A DNA stretch of 5,964 nucleotides, from assembly GCA_030592105.1 (NCBI GenBank), contig JAUVKE010000174.1, positions 1-5,964 on the forward strand, read 5' to 3'. The notes beneath the pieces were generated by a model that worked only from the letters and a program-made list of their open reading frames with translations, ran no database searches and had not been told where the DNA came from. The first letter of the stretch is position 1. Every line of letters starts with the position of its first letter. Origin of the DNA: Desulfobacteraceae bacterium. GTDB lineage: Bacteria > Desulfobacterota > Desulfobacteria > Desulfobacterales > BuS5. The position numbers and the translations under genes are program-made. Positions 1 to 5,964 of this stretch are shown here, in pieces.

Positions 1-27
1 ATGTGGTAACCGGATTGGCGGGGTAAT

Positions 28-68
28 AGGGGGCAACTGATGCCAAACTCAGGGCCTGACCCCTTTTT
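28..68 (+). terminator. Possible intrinsic terminator or structured element
   Basis: AGGGG at 28-32 can pair with CCCCT at 60-64, and TTTTT follows at 64-68. Inside, GGCA (32-35) can pair with TGCC (41-44), and TCAG (49-52) with CTGA (56-59). The outer and inner stems compete for one or two bases, and the U-run is short, so this is only a weak terminator candidate. It could equally be a fragment of a dispersed palindromic repeat. If it is real, it would separate mraY transcription from whatever lies upstream. Confidence 0.25.
49..59. repeat. Short inverted repeat TCAGG-G-CCTGA
   Basis: Five-base arms (TCAGG and CCTGA) flank a single central G, and CCCC follows at once. The string TCAGGGCCTGACCCC resembles, from memory, palindromic motifs that flank REP-associated tyrosine (Y1) transposases in some proteobacteria. 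No transposase is present in the window, so that link is inference. Confidence 0.4.
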
Positions 69-90
69 GCTCCTGCTGCGTATCTTAAAT

Positions 91-101
91 CAGCGACGCT
101 G
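91..101. repeat. Short inverted repeat CAGCG-A-CGCTG
   Basis: Five-base perfect arms flank a central A. The element overlaps by two bases the 11-nt sequence at 100-110 that recurs downstream of mraY. The arms are too close to form an RNA hairpin at full length, so a protein-binding site or a repeat boundary is more plausible than a transcript structure. Its function is unknown. Confidence 0.4.
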
Positions 102-110
102 AATAGTTAC
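100..110 (+). repeat. Direct repeat TGAATAGTTAC, copy 1
   Basis: The same 11 bases occur at 1284-1294, so the pair brackets mraY. A chance match of this length between two short spacers is unlikely but possible. No transposase or integrase accompanies it, so its origin is unknown. Confidence 0.5.
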
Positions 111-150
111 TTTTTTTATTTATTTAATTTTTTTCAAGATTCATAAAACT

Positions 151-1230
151 ATGTTTTATCACTTATTATACCCGCTACATACAACATTATCCGCTTTTAA
201 TCTTTTTAGATATATAACTTTTCGTGCAATTTACGCAGGTTTGACAGCTTTTTTAATATGTTTTTTGCTGGGCCCCTGGGTTATTAGAAAGCTTACTTCT
301 TTAAAAATCAAGCAGCATATAAGAAAAGAAGGACCAAAAAAACATTATGAAAAGGCAGGGACCCCAACGATGGGTGGGATTCTAATTGTTGGCTCGGTTT
401 TACTTTCAACTTTTCTATGGGCAAATTTGACTAATTTTTATATTTGGGTTGTCATTCTTGTTACCCTTTGTTTCGGCTTGATAGGTTTTCTTGATGACTA
501 TCTCATGCTCGTAAAAAAACAGAACAAAGGTTTAAACGCAAAAAAAAAAATTATGCTGCAGCTGATAGTTGCTCTCACAGCAGGAATAATATTGTCTCTT
601 TACCCTAATTTTTCAACACGTGTAACTATCCCGTTTTTTAAAGGGATTTCCCTTGATCCCGGCCTGGGGTACATAGCCATTGCCGCCATAGTGATTATCA
701 GTACTTCCAACGCAGTTAACCTGACGGATGGCCTGGACGGTCTTGCAATTGGACCGATCATTGTAGCCTTTGCGGTATATATGCTCTTTGCCTATGTGTC
801 AGGACATTTTAAGATAGCCGATTATCTCCAGCTCGATTTTGTCCCGGGCTGCGGAGAGATTACGGTTTTTTGCGGAGCAATGGCGGGGGCAGGAGCAGGT
901 TTCCTATGGTACAACACATACCCTGCCCAGATGTTTATGGGTGATACAGGTTCCCTTTCCACGGGAGCTGCCCTTGGTACTGTGGCGATAATTACAAAAC
1001 AGGAAATACTTCTTATATTGGTGGGGGGGCTTTTTGTCATAGAGACCCTTTCTGTTATTTTTCAGGTCGGTTTTTTTAAAATGACCAATGGAAACAGGAT
1101 TTTCAAGATGGCTCCCCTTCATCATCATTTTGAGCTTAAGGGGTGGCCTGAACCCAAGGTTACTGTACGGTTTTGGTTGGTTGCAATAATTCTTGCACTG
1201 ATTTCTTTTAGTACACTTAAGATCAGGTAA
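151..1230 (+). CDS. mraY: Phospho-N-acetylmuramoyl-pentapeptide transferase MraY
   Basis: This integral inner-membrane enzyme moves phospho-MurNAc-pentapeptide from its UDP carrier to undecaprenyl phosphate, making lipid I. The 359 residues match the usual family length of about 360. Visible motifs in order are FRAI near residue 25, GTPTMGG at 70-76, the aspartate pair D115-D116 in GFLDDY, NAVNLTDGLDGLA at 187-199, FMGDTGSL at 262-269 with the catalytic-site D265, and the HHH triad at 324-326 followed by ELKGWPEPK. About ten hydrophobic segments are spread along the chain. ATG 151 is the only start codon in this frame after the stop at 100-102, and the N-terminus aligns well with known MraY proteins. 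No Shine-Dalgarno sequence is visible upstream, where the leader is T-rich. It is followed by an 89-nt gap before murD. All key residues are present, so a functional enzyme is expected. Confidence 0.98.
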   Translation: MFYHLLYPLHTTLSAFNLFRYITFRAIYAGLTAFLICFLLGPWVIRKLTSLKIKQHIRKEGPKKHYEKAGTPTMGGILIVGSVLLSTFLWANLTNFYIWVVILVTLCFGLIGFLDDYLMLVKKQNKGLNAKKKIMLQLIVALTAGIILSLYPNFSTRVTIPFFKGISLDPGLGYIAIAAIVIISTSNAVNLTDGLDGLAIGPIIVAFAVYMLFAYVSGHFKIADYLQLDFVPGCGEITVFCGAMAGAGAGFLWYNTYPAQMFMGDTGSLSTGAALGTVAIITKQEILLILVGGLFVIETLSVIFQVGFFKMTNGNRIFKMAPLHHHFELKGWPEPKVTVRFWLVAIILALISFSTLKIR

Positions 1231-1240
1231 CTATCTGATT
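1221..1240 (+). repeat. Small hairpin spanning the mraY stop codon
   Basis: ATCAG (1222-1226) and CTGAT (1235-1239) form a five-base stem around the loop GTAACTAT (1227-1234), with a possible G-T closing pair at 1221/1240. The mraY stop codon lies in the loop. The loop is the exact reverse complement of ATAGTTAC at 1287-1294 in the downstream palindrome. No T-run follows, so it is not an intrinsic terminator. Confidence 0.4.
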
Positions 1241-1283
1241 ATATTAGTTGATATGTATAGCTGAAGCACACCTGGAAGCATCA

Positions 1284-1294
1284 TGAATAGTTAC
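1284..1294 (+). repeat. Direct repeat TGAATAGTTAC, copy 2
   Basis: Identical to 100-110. Nine of its bases form the left arm of the 18-bp palindrome at 1286-1303, so this side carries the motif in both orientations while the upstream side carries it once. Confidence 0.5.
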
Positions 1295-1303
1295 GTAACT
1301 ATT
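1286..1303. promoter_or_regulatory. 18-bp perfect palindrome upstream of murD
   Basis: AATAGTTAC is followed directly by its reverse complement GTAACTATT. The dyad has no spacer, and its centre is 25 bp before the murD start codon. A perfect dyad of this size suits a dimeric DNA-binding protein, and it could also fold as an AU-rich hairpin in the mraY-murD transcript. It is not followed by a T-run. No regulator family can be assigned from the sequence, and a dispersed repeat remains an alternative. Confidence 0.45.
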
Positions 1304-1305
1304 TA

Positions 1306-1317
1306 CAATTTAAATTG
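1306..1317. promoter_or_regulatory. 12-bp palindrome CAATTTAAATTG abutting murD
   Basis: This perfect 12-bp palindrome lies two bases after the 18-bp palindrome and two bases before the murD ATG. It occupies exactly the window where a Shine-Dalgarno sequence would be expected, and none is present. Being wholly A/T apart from its end bases, it may simply reflect low GC, or it may keep the initiation region weakly structured. Confidence 0.35.
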
Positions 1318-1319
1318 AT

Positions 1320-2666
1320 ATGAATTTAAAAGATAAAAAAATTCTGGTTGTTGGCATGGGTGTTTCCGGTACGGCCTGTGCCATATTTTTAAAGAAAACA
1401 GGCGCGGATATTACAATTACTGATATTGCGCCGGAAAAAGAGCTGGGTCCCTGTCTCTCAAGGCTGCGTGGGGCAGGTATTAAAACAGAGCCGGGTTGCC
1501 ACAGGATGGAAACCTTTGAAAATGCAGACCTGATAATTTTAAGTCCTGGAGTCCCATCAACAATTCCCCATATTAAAAGGGCCAAAGAAAAAAACATACC
1601 TGTGTGGGGTGAAATTGAACTTGCATCCAGATTTGTTAAAGAACCGATTATTGGAATAACCGGCACTAATGGCAAAACTACCACAACAACCCTTCTTGGG
1701 CAAATGCTGGAAAATTCAGGTTTTAAGGTTTTTGTGGGTGGAAATATAGGAACGCCCCTTATGGAGTATGTCTCCCAGGGAGAAAAGGCAGATATAATTG
1801 TAGCGGAATTAAGCAGTTTTCAGCTCGATACAATCGATGAGTTCCGGCCAGTGGTAAGCCTTTTGCTAAATGTTTCGGAAGACCACCTGGACAGATATAC
1901 GGATATGGCAAATTACGCCGAATCCAAGGGACGAATATTTAAAAATCAGACAAAAGAAGACATTGCCATACTAAACGGCTCTGATCCATATGTAAAACAG
2001 CTCGCCAAAGGGATTAAACCGAAAAAAAAGTTCTTTTACACCTCGATGAATAATTCCGGGGGAGATAGGGGGCAGGAAAATTTCTTTGACAATAATATAA
2101 AAAATAAAATCGATTTTTCAGGGTACAATTTAAAAGGAAGGCATAATATGGAAAATGCCATGGCTGCTGCCATGGCTGCAATGGCGGTAAATGGAACATT
2201 AAAAGGTATTCAATCGGCTTTAAATAATTTCAAAGGCCTTCCCCACAGGCTGGAACATGTTGCAACCATAAATAATATTTCTTTTTTTGATGATTCCAAG
2301 GCAACCAATGTTGATGCAGTTAAAAGAGCCCTCCAGGCGTTTGACGAGCCGGTTGTACTTATTATGGGTGGGCGGGACAAAGGGGGGGGGTACGAGGAAT
2401 TGGTATGTTACAGGGGTAAACCAATCAAGGAATTGATAGTAATGGGGGAGGCAAAGGAGAAAATATGCTCTGCCTTTGAAAATACCATTGCCGTACAATC
2501 TGTCTCTTCCATGGAGACTGCGGTGGCCTCTGCTTACGCATGCGCAGACTCCGGAGACATCATACTGCTTTCGCCGGCATGTTCAAGCTTTGATATGTTT
2601 GAAAGTTATACCCACAGGGGGGAGATGTTTAAAAAAGCTGTTTTGCAAATTGAGAACCGAGGCTGA
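1320..2666 (+). CDS. murD: UDP-N-acetylmuramoyl-L-alanine--D-glutamate ligase MurD
   Basis: This cytoplasmic ATP-dependent ligase adds D-glutamate to UDP-MurNAc-L-Ala. The 448 residues are typical of MurD. The N-terminal domain, which binds the UDP substrate, carries GMGVSG at 12-17. The central ATPase domain has the P-loop GTNGKT at 115-120 (K119), ELSSFQL at 163-169, NVSEDHLDRY at 184-193, and K203, which aligns with the carbamylated lysine of the E. coli enzyme. GRHNMEN at 273-279, GLPHR at 306-310, DDSKATN at 324-330, GGRDKGG at 350-356 and LSPACSSFD at 417-425 complete the Mur ligase signature. ATG 1320 is the first start after an in-frame stop at 1311-1313, so the start is well fixed despite the absence of a Shine-Dalgarno sequence. 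The GGRDKGGG segment is encoded by a G-quadruplex-forming stretch with nine consecutive G. ftsW follows after 2 nt. Confidence 0.98.
   Translation: MNLKDKKILVVGMGVSGTACAIFLKKTGADITITDIAPEKELGPCLSRLRGAGIKTEPGCHRMETFENADLIILSPGVPSTIPHIKRAKEKNIPVWGEIELASRFVKEPIIGITGTNGKTTTTTLLGQMLENSGFKVFVGGNIGTPLMEYVSQGEKADIIVAELSSFQLDTIDEFRPVVSLLLNVSEDHLDRYTDMANYAESKGRIFKNQTKEDIAILNGSDPYVKQLAKGIKPKKKFFYTSMNNSGGDRGQENFFDNNIKNKIDFSGYNLKGRHNMENAMAAAMAAMAVNGTLKGIQSALNNFKGLPHRLEHVATINNISFFDDSKATNVDAVKRALQAFDEPVVLIMGGRDKGGGYEELVCYRGKPIKELIVMGEAKEKICSAFENTIAVQSVSSMETAVASAYACADSGDIILLSPACSSFDMFESYTHRGEMFKKAVLQIENRG
2366..2390 (+). other. Canonical G-quadruplex motif inside murD
   Basis: Four G-runs lie on the coding strand: 2366-2368, 2370-2372, 2374-2376 and 2382-2390, with loops of 1, 1 and 5 nt. 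This fits the standard pattern of four runs of at least three G with loops of one to seven. It encodes the GGRDKGGG segment of MurD, so part of the G content is forced by glycine codons, but the choice of GGG codons is not. Folding in the mRNA or in the non-template DNA strand is possible but unproven. Confidence 0.6.
2659..2662 (+). promoter_or_regulatory. Ribosome-binding site of ftsW
   Basis: GAGG inside the last codons of murD ends six bases before the ftsW ATG at 2669. The spacing is good and supports this start. The site overlaps the murD reading frame, which favours coupled translation. Confidence 0.6.
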
Positions 2667-2668
2667 CC

Positions 2669-3793
2669 ATGGGGACTGCAATCAAGGGTAATAAGCAAAA
2701 ATTAAATTTTTTTAGATATGATTTTAAACTCATTTTTCCTGTTATTTTTCTTGTGGGGACAGGTATCATAATGATTTACAGCGCAAGTTCCGCACTGGCA
2801 CTGGAAAGATTTAAGGGGGAATATTTTTTTGTGCAAAGGCAGGCTGTTTACGCATTAATCGGTTTGGTGGGAATGTTTTTTTGCGCACATTTCCCCTACA
2901 GATATTATCAACGTTTAGCCTATCCCCTGCTCATATTATCCATTGTCATGCTTATTCTGGTTTTTACTCCCCTGGGATATTCTGCAGGGGGGGCCAGACG
3001 CTGGCTTTATATTTTAGGCCAGTCATTTCAGCCATCGGAATTTGCCCGGTTTGCCATGATAATCTTTTTGGCCTATTCGCTGGATAAAAAGCAGAATATT
3101 ATAAAGGCTTTTTCCAGGGGCCTTTTACCACATTTTTTACTCCTTGGTATATTTACCGGGTTGATAATTTTTCAACCTGATTTCGGTGGAGTTGCCATGT
3201 TATGGGTGGTCACGCTGGTTATTCTTTTTGCCGGAAGGGTCTGTTTCTTACATTTGTCATTTTTTTTTGCATTGATACCCCCTGTTGCTTTTTGCTTTAT
3301 ATATTTTTCCGATTACAGGCTAAGGCGGTTTCTGGCCTTTATTGACCCATGGAAGTATAAACAGGATGGAGGGCATCATATTATTCAATCCCTTATAGCC
3401 TTTGACTCAGGAGGTGTGTGGGGTGCGGGTGTGGGAAAAAGTTTGCAGAAACTCTTTTATCTTCCGGAGCCCCATACCGATTTTATATTTTCAATCATAG
3501 GAGAAGAGCTGGGGTTATGTGGTGTTCTCTTAATAATTATTATTTACAGCTTTATTTTATGGAAAGGGCTCATGATTTCAAATAATGCGCCGGATCTGTT
3601 CGGCTCATTACTGGCCATAGGTATTACAACTTCAATCGGCTTGCAGGCTTTTACAAATATGGGGGTTACAATGGGTGTTCTCCCCACTAAAGGGCTTACC
3701 CTCCCTTTTCTCAGTTATGGCGGGACATCCCTTTTAATTTTTATGGCATCCATGGGAATACTGATGAACATAGGAAGGTCAAATAAAAAATGA
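2669..3793 (+). CDS. ftsW: Septal peptidoglycan glycosyltransferase FtsW (SEDS family)
   Basis: This multi-pass inner-membrane protein polymerises lipid II into glycan strands at the division septum, working with the class b PBP FtsI. The 374 residues and roughly ten hydrophobic segments fit the SEDS family. Visible signatures are GARRWL at 108-113, QPSEFAR at 121-127, QPDFGG at 169-174, LPEPHTDFIF at 265-274, LPTKGLTLPFLSYGG at 338-352 and GTSLL at 352-356. D271 in the HTDFIF motif corresponds to the aspartate shown to be essential in RodA/FtsW proteins. RodA is the main alternative, but the position between murD and murG makes FtsW much more likely. The start at 2669 has a good GAGG site six bases upstream and lies two bases after the murD stop. 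The stop overlaps the murG start by four bases (ATGA). Confidence 0.96.
   Translation: MGTAIKGNKQKLNFFRYDFKLIFPVIFLVGTGIIMIYSASSALALERFKGEYFFVQRQAVYALIGLVGMFFCAHFPYRYYQRLAYPLLILSIVMLILVFTPLGYSAGGARRWLYILGQSFQPSEFARFAMIIFLAYSLDKKQNIIKAFSRGLLPHFLLLGIFTGLIIFQPDFGGVAMLWVVTLVILFAGRVCFLHLSFFFALIPPVAFCFIYFSDYRLRRFLAFIDPWKYKQDGGHHIIQSLIAFDSGGVWGAGVGKSLQKLFYLPEPHTDFIFSIIGEELGLCGVLLIIIIYSFILWKGLMISNNAPDLFGSLLAIGITTSIGLQAFTNMGVTMGVLPTKGLTLPFLSYGGTSLLIFMASMGILMNIGRSNKK
3772..3778 (+). promoter_or_regulatory. Ribosome-binding site of murG
   Basis: AGGAAGG within the last ftsW codons precedes the murG ATG at 3790 by eleven bases, a slightly long but workable spacing. With the ATGA overlap it supports coupling of murG to ftsW. 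Confidence 0.5.
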
Positions 3794-4959
3794 AAAAAGG
3801 GGAGGAGACAACAGGTGCATCTCCAACCCTGGGCATTCTCATGGCTGGAGGCGGAACAGGGGGACACCTTTTTCCGGGAATAGCTCTGGCTCAGGAATTT
3901 TTAAAAAAAGATTTTAATACAAGAATACTTTTTGTCAGTACGGGAAACAGTTTTGAAACTTCAACTTTATCCAAAGCCGGGTTCAGATTAAAGTCCATAA
4001 CATCTGAAGGGATAAAGGGACGGGGATTAATAAAACAGTTGAGATCGGCATTGAAAATTCCTGTGGGGATATTTCAATCAATTAGAATCCTTAAAGAGTT
4101 TAAACCGGATATTGTCATGGGGATGGGAAGTTATTCATCTGGGCCTGTTGCTCTGGCAGCCATGCTCCTTGGTATAAAAATAGTTTTATGCGAACAAAAT
4201 GCTCTCCCCGGGATTACTAACCGTATTCTTTTTGGTTTTGCGTCCCGTGTATATGTTTCATTTAAAAATACAAAGTTTAAAAAAGATTCAGAAAAAATTA
4301 TTTTCACAGGAAATCCCATAAGGGGAGACTTGAAAAAAAACATAAAAAATGTACTGCAAAAAGAAAAAGAGCGAAAAAATTCCCGGTTTAATCTTTTTAT
4401 CACAGGGGGGAGCCAGGGTGCCCATGCTGTTAACAAGGCTGTGGCAGAAGCAATGGAACATTTGAAAAATATTGGGGATTATCACTTTGTTCATCAGGCA
4501 GGAGAAAAAGATAAAAACCGGCTAAGGGAGCTTTATCGGTCCTGCGGACTTTCTGGGATGGTGGAATCATTTTTCCATGACATGCGGCAGCAGTACGAAA
4601 AGGCTGATCTTATTATTTGCAGGGCAGGGGCATCAACAGTGGCGGAAATCACGGCACTGGGCAAACCTGCTATATTTATTCCTTTTCCCTTTGCAGCGGA
4701 TGACCACCAGGTTTTAAACGCAGCCTCTGTTGTAGAGCAGGAGGGAGGAGAAATGATTTTGGAAAAAGATGTAACAGGAAAACTGCTGGCTGAGAAGATC
4801 GAATATTATGCCTCAAACCCCGACCTTCTTGCAAAAATGGGAGCAAATGCCGGGAACCTTGGAATGCCCCATGCAGCACGACAGATTGTTGATGATTGTT
4901 ATGATTTGATTTTTGATTCCTGTTTGCCGGCAGAGGTCAGAAATATGGAAAAGGGATAA
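3790..4959 (+). CDS. murG: UDP-GlcNAc:lipid I GlcNAc transferase MurG
   Basis: This GT-B fold glycosyltransferase (GT28 family) acts on the cytoplasmic face of the inner membrane and transfers GlcNAc to lipid I, giving lipid II. The first glycine-rich loop GGTGGH is at 21-26 (H26), followed by GMGSYSSGP at 111-119 and EQNALPG at 135-141 in the acceptor domain. The C-terminal donor domain has FTGNPIR near 172-178, TGGSQGA at 205-211, RAGASTVAE at 278-286 with E286 placed to contact the UDP ribose, and DDHQ at 304-307. The 389 residues are somewhat longer than the 355 of E. coli, with extra residues at both termini. ATG 3790 overlaps the ftsW stop and has an upstream AGGAAGG. The next in-frame ATG (3841) would leave almost nothing before the G-loop. 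A second strong purine run, GGGGAGGAG, lies just inside the gene at 3799-3807. Confidence 0.98.
   Translation: MKKGEETTGASPTLGILMAGGGTGGHLFPGIALAQEFLKKDFNTRILFVSTGNSFETSTLSKAGFRLKSITSEGIKGRGLIKQLRSALKIPVGIFQSIRILKEFKPDIVMGMGSYSSGPVALAAMLLGIKIVLCEQNALPGITNRILFGFASRVYVSFKNTKFKKDSEKIIFTGNPIRGDLKKNIKNVLQKEKERKNSRFNLFITGGSQGAHAVNKAVAEAMEHLKNIGDYHFVHQAGEKDKNRLRELYRSCGLSGMVESFFHDMRQQYEKADLIICRAGASTVAEITALGKPAIFIPFPFAADDHQVLNAASVVEQEGGEMILEKDVTGKLLAEKIEYYASNPDLLAKMGANAGNLGMPHAARQIVDDCYDLIFDSCLPAEVRNMEKG
4947..4955 (+). promoter_or_regulatory. Weak ribosome-binding site of murC
   Basis: The purine run GGAAAAGGG at the end of murG lies close to the murC ATG at 4959. The GGG is only three bases from the start, so initiation probably depends on ribosomes terminating at the overlapping TAATG. 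Confidence 0.35.
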
Positions 4960-5964
4960 TGTTTTCAAAAAAATATCATATATATTTTATCGGGATAGGG
5001 GGGATAGGCATGAGCGGGATAGCCGAGCTTCTGCTTAATCTTGGCTATAAAGTATCAGGCTCGGATCTTATGCTCTCTTCCATCACCCGGCGTCTTCAAA
5101 CCCTTGGCGGAACAATTTTTAAAGGGCATGATAAGGGGAATATCCAGGAAGTGGATGTTGTGGTGATCTCCTCTGCGGTTAAGGATGATAATCCTGAAGT
5201 TATTGCTGCCAGACAGGCATCGATCCCTGTGATACCACGGGCTGAAATGCTGGCGGAACTTATGCGCCTGAAAAAGTATAGTATTGCTGTTGCAGGGGCC
5301 CATGGGAAGACCTCAACCACATCGATTATTGCATCTGTTTTGGATAAGGCAGGATATGACCCGACAGTGGTTATAGGGGGGAAGCTTAAAAGTGCAGGCT
5401 CCAATGCTGTTTTGGGAAAGGGTGATTTTATTGTGGCTGAAGCTGATGAGAGTGATGGGTCTTTTCTTAAATATTCACCAGCCATTGCCATAGTAACCAA
5501 TATAGACAGGGAACATCTCGATTTTTATAATGATTTTGACGCCATAAAAGATATTTTTGTAAGCTTTATTGACAGAATACCATTTTATGGAGTTGCAGTT
5601 CTCTGTTTAGATGATGAACCTGTACAGGATATAATTCCGAGGATAAAAAAACGGTTCATAACTTACGGTCTCACCAGCCAGGCCGATTTCCAGGCCATAA
5701 ATGTAAAAGTTGAAGGCCTGAAAACAAGATTTTCCGTTTATTTTAAAAATCGGAGGCTTGGTGATATTCTGTTGAATCTTCCGGGATTACATAATGTGTA
5801 TAATGCAATGGCAAGCATTGCCACGGGAATTGAATTAAATATTCCCTTTAAGGTGATTCAAGATTCCCTGAAAACCATAGAGGGGGTTCAGCGCCGGCTG
5901 GAAATAAAAATGGAGATAAATGGGATCACTTTTGTGGATGATTATGGACATCACCCCACAGAAA
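4959..5964 (+). CDS. murC: UDP-N-acetylmuramate--L-alanine ligase MurC (3' end outside window)
   Basis: This cytoplasmic ATP-dependent ligase adds L-alanine, the first residue of the stem peptide, to UDP-MurNAc. Only the first 335 residues are present, against about 460 for the family, because the window ends inside the gene and not because the gene is broken. The N-terminal nucleotide-binding loop GIGGIGMSG is at 12-20. The ATPase domain has the P-loop GAHGKTST at 113-120, EADESDGSF at 161-169 and [10 protein letters not shown] at 181-190. [11 protein letters not shown] is at 276-286, and GVQRRLE (309-315) and DDYGHHPTE (327-335) open the C-terminal domain. The DDYGHHPTE motif separates MurC from MurD, MurE and MurF. 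The start overlaps the murG stop by one base. murC is conventionally followed by murB or ddl and ftsQ, but that lies outside this window. Confidence 0.97.
   Translation, partial: MFSKKYHIYFIGIGGIGMSGIAELLLNLGYKVSGSDLMLSSITRRLQTLGGTIFKGHDKGNIQEVDVVVISSAVKDDNPEVIAARQASIPVIPRAEMLAELMRLKKYSIAVAGAHGKTSTTSIIASVLDKAGYDPTVVIGGKLKSAGSNAVLGKGDFIVAEADESDGSFLKYSPAIAIVTNIDREHLDFYNDFDAIKDIFVSFIDRIPFYGVAVLCLDDEPVQDIIPRIKKRFITYGLTSQADFQAINVKVEGLKTRFSVYFKNRRLGDILLNLPGLHNVYNAMASIATGIELNIPFKVIQDSLKTIEGVQRRLEIKMEINGITFVDDYGHHPTE

Larger units (their letters stand above)
1..150. other. Non-coding leader upstream of mraY
   Basis: No gene is supported here. The three forward frames close at stops at 7-9, 24-26 and 38-40, so at most a few C-terminal residues of an upstream gene could be present, and none of the three short tails looks like the end of MurF. 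The stretch contains a near-palindrome at 49-59, another at 91-101, a copy of an 11-nt sequence at 100-110 that recurs after mraY, and a T-rich tract at about 111-134. I could not find a convincing -35/-10 promoter pair, although a promoter for mraY in this spacer is possible. Confidence 0.6.

Noticed and set aside
64..86. Promoter with TTTTTG as -35 and TATCTT as -10 before mraY
   Set aside because: The spacing is only about 11 bp, far short of the usual 16-18 bp, and no better -35 lies at the right distance.
113..120. Atypical MurC P-loop GAHGKTST (residue positions within MurC) as a sign of altered function
   Set aside because: The glycine, lysine and threonine of the P-loop are kept, and this position varies naturally among MurC proteins, so it is ordinary sequence divergence.
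1248..1276. Promoter for murD starting from TTGATA at 1248-1253
   Set aside because: At 17-bp spacing the -10 position reads CCTGGA, which does not resemble a sigma-70 element.
1310..1684. A 124-codon open frame antisense to the 5' part of murD
   Set aside because: It lies wholly opposite conserved murD coding sequence apart from a few bases, has no recognisable family motif, and is best explained as a shadow of the real frame.
4992..5018. Second G-quadruplex at the 5' end of murC
   Set aside because: Only three separated runs of three or more G are present; the six-G run cannot give two three-G runs with a loop between, so it does not meet the canonical pattern.
5096..5500. A 134-codon open frame antisense to murC
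   Set aside because: It mirrors the MurC ATPase domain coding region, and its composition and lack of motifs fit a shadow frame.
1..5964. CRISPR arrays, tRNA or rRNA genes, insertion sequences or a defence system
   Set aside because: No regularly spaced repeats, RNA gene signatures, transposase motifs or accessory genes were seen; the window is almost entirely conserved cell-wall genes.

Overview
The window is a contiguous stretch of a bacterial division and cell-wall (dcw) cluster, all on the + strand: mraY, murD, ftsW, murG and the first 335 codons of murC, which runs off the right edge. All five are recognisable from intact family motifs, and none shows a frameshift or a missing catalytic residue. 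The gene order mraY-murD-ftsW-murG-murC is the classical Gram-negative order. The moderate-to-low GC, the protein sequences and the frequent GGG glycine codons suggest a deltaproteobacterium (Desulfobacterota), perhaps a Desulfobacterales sulfate reducer. That placement is inference from pattern recognition, not a search result.

Layout: positions 1-150 are non-coding as far as can be seen. They hold short inverted repeats, a possible terminator and a T-rich leader, and no recognisable end of murF, the usual upstream neighbour. mraY (151-1230) is followed by an 89-nt gap containing a small hairpin at the stop codon, an 18-bp perfect palindrome and a 12-bp perfect palindrome abutting murD. From murD (1320-2666) onward the genes are packed tightly: 2 nt to ftsW (2669-3793), a 4-nt ATGA overlap into murG (3790-4959) and a 1-nt TAATG overlap into murC (4959 to the edge). 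This packing suggests one transcript with translational coupling.

Together the products cover the middle of the lipid II pathway. MurC adds L-Ala and MurD adds D-Glu to the UDP-MurNAc precursor. MraY transfers the finished phospho-MurNAc-pentapeptide to undecaprenyl phosphate (lipid I), MurG adds GlcNAc (lipid II), and FtsW polymerises lipid II at the septum.

I see no evidence of a new biological system here. The signals worth a second look are non-coding or nucleotide-level: an 11-nt repeat flanking mraY, tandem palindromes where the murD ribosome-binding site should be, and a canonical G-quadruplex motif inside murD that includes a run of nine G.
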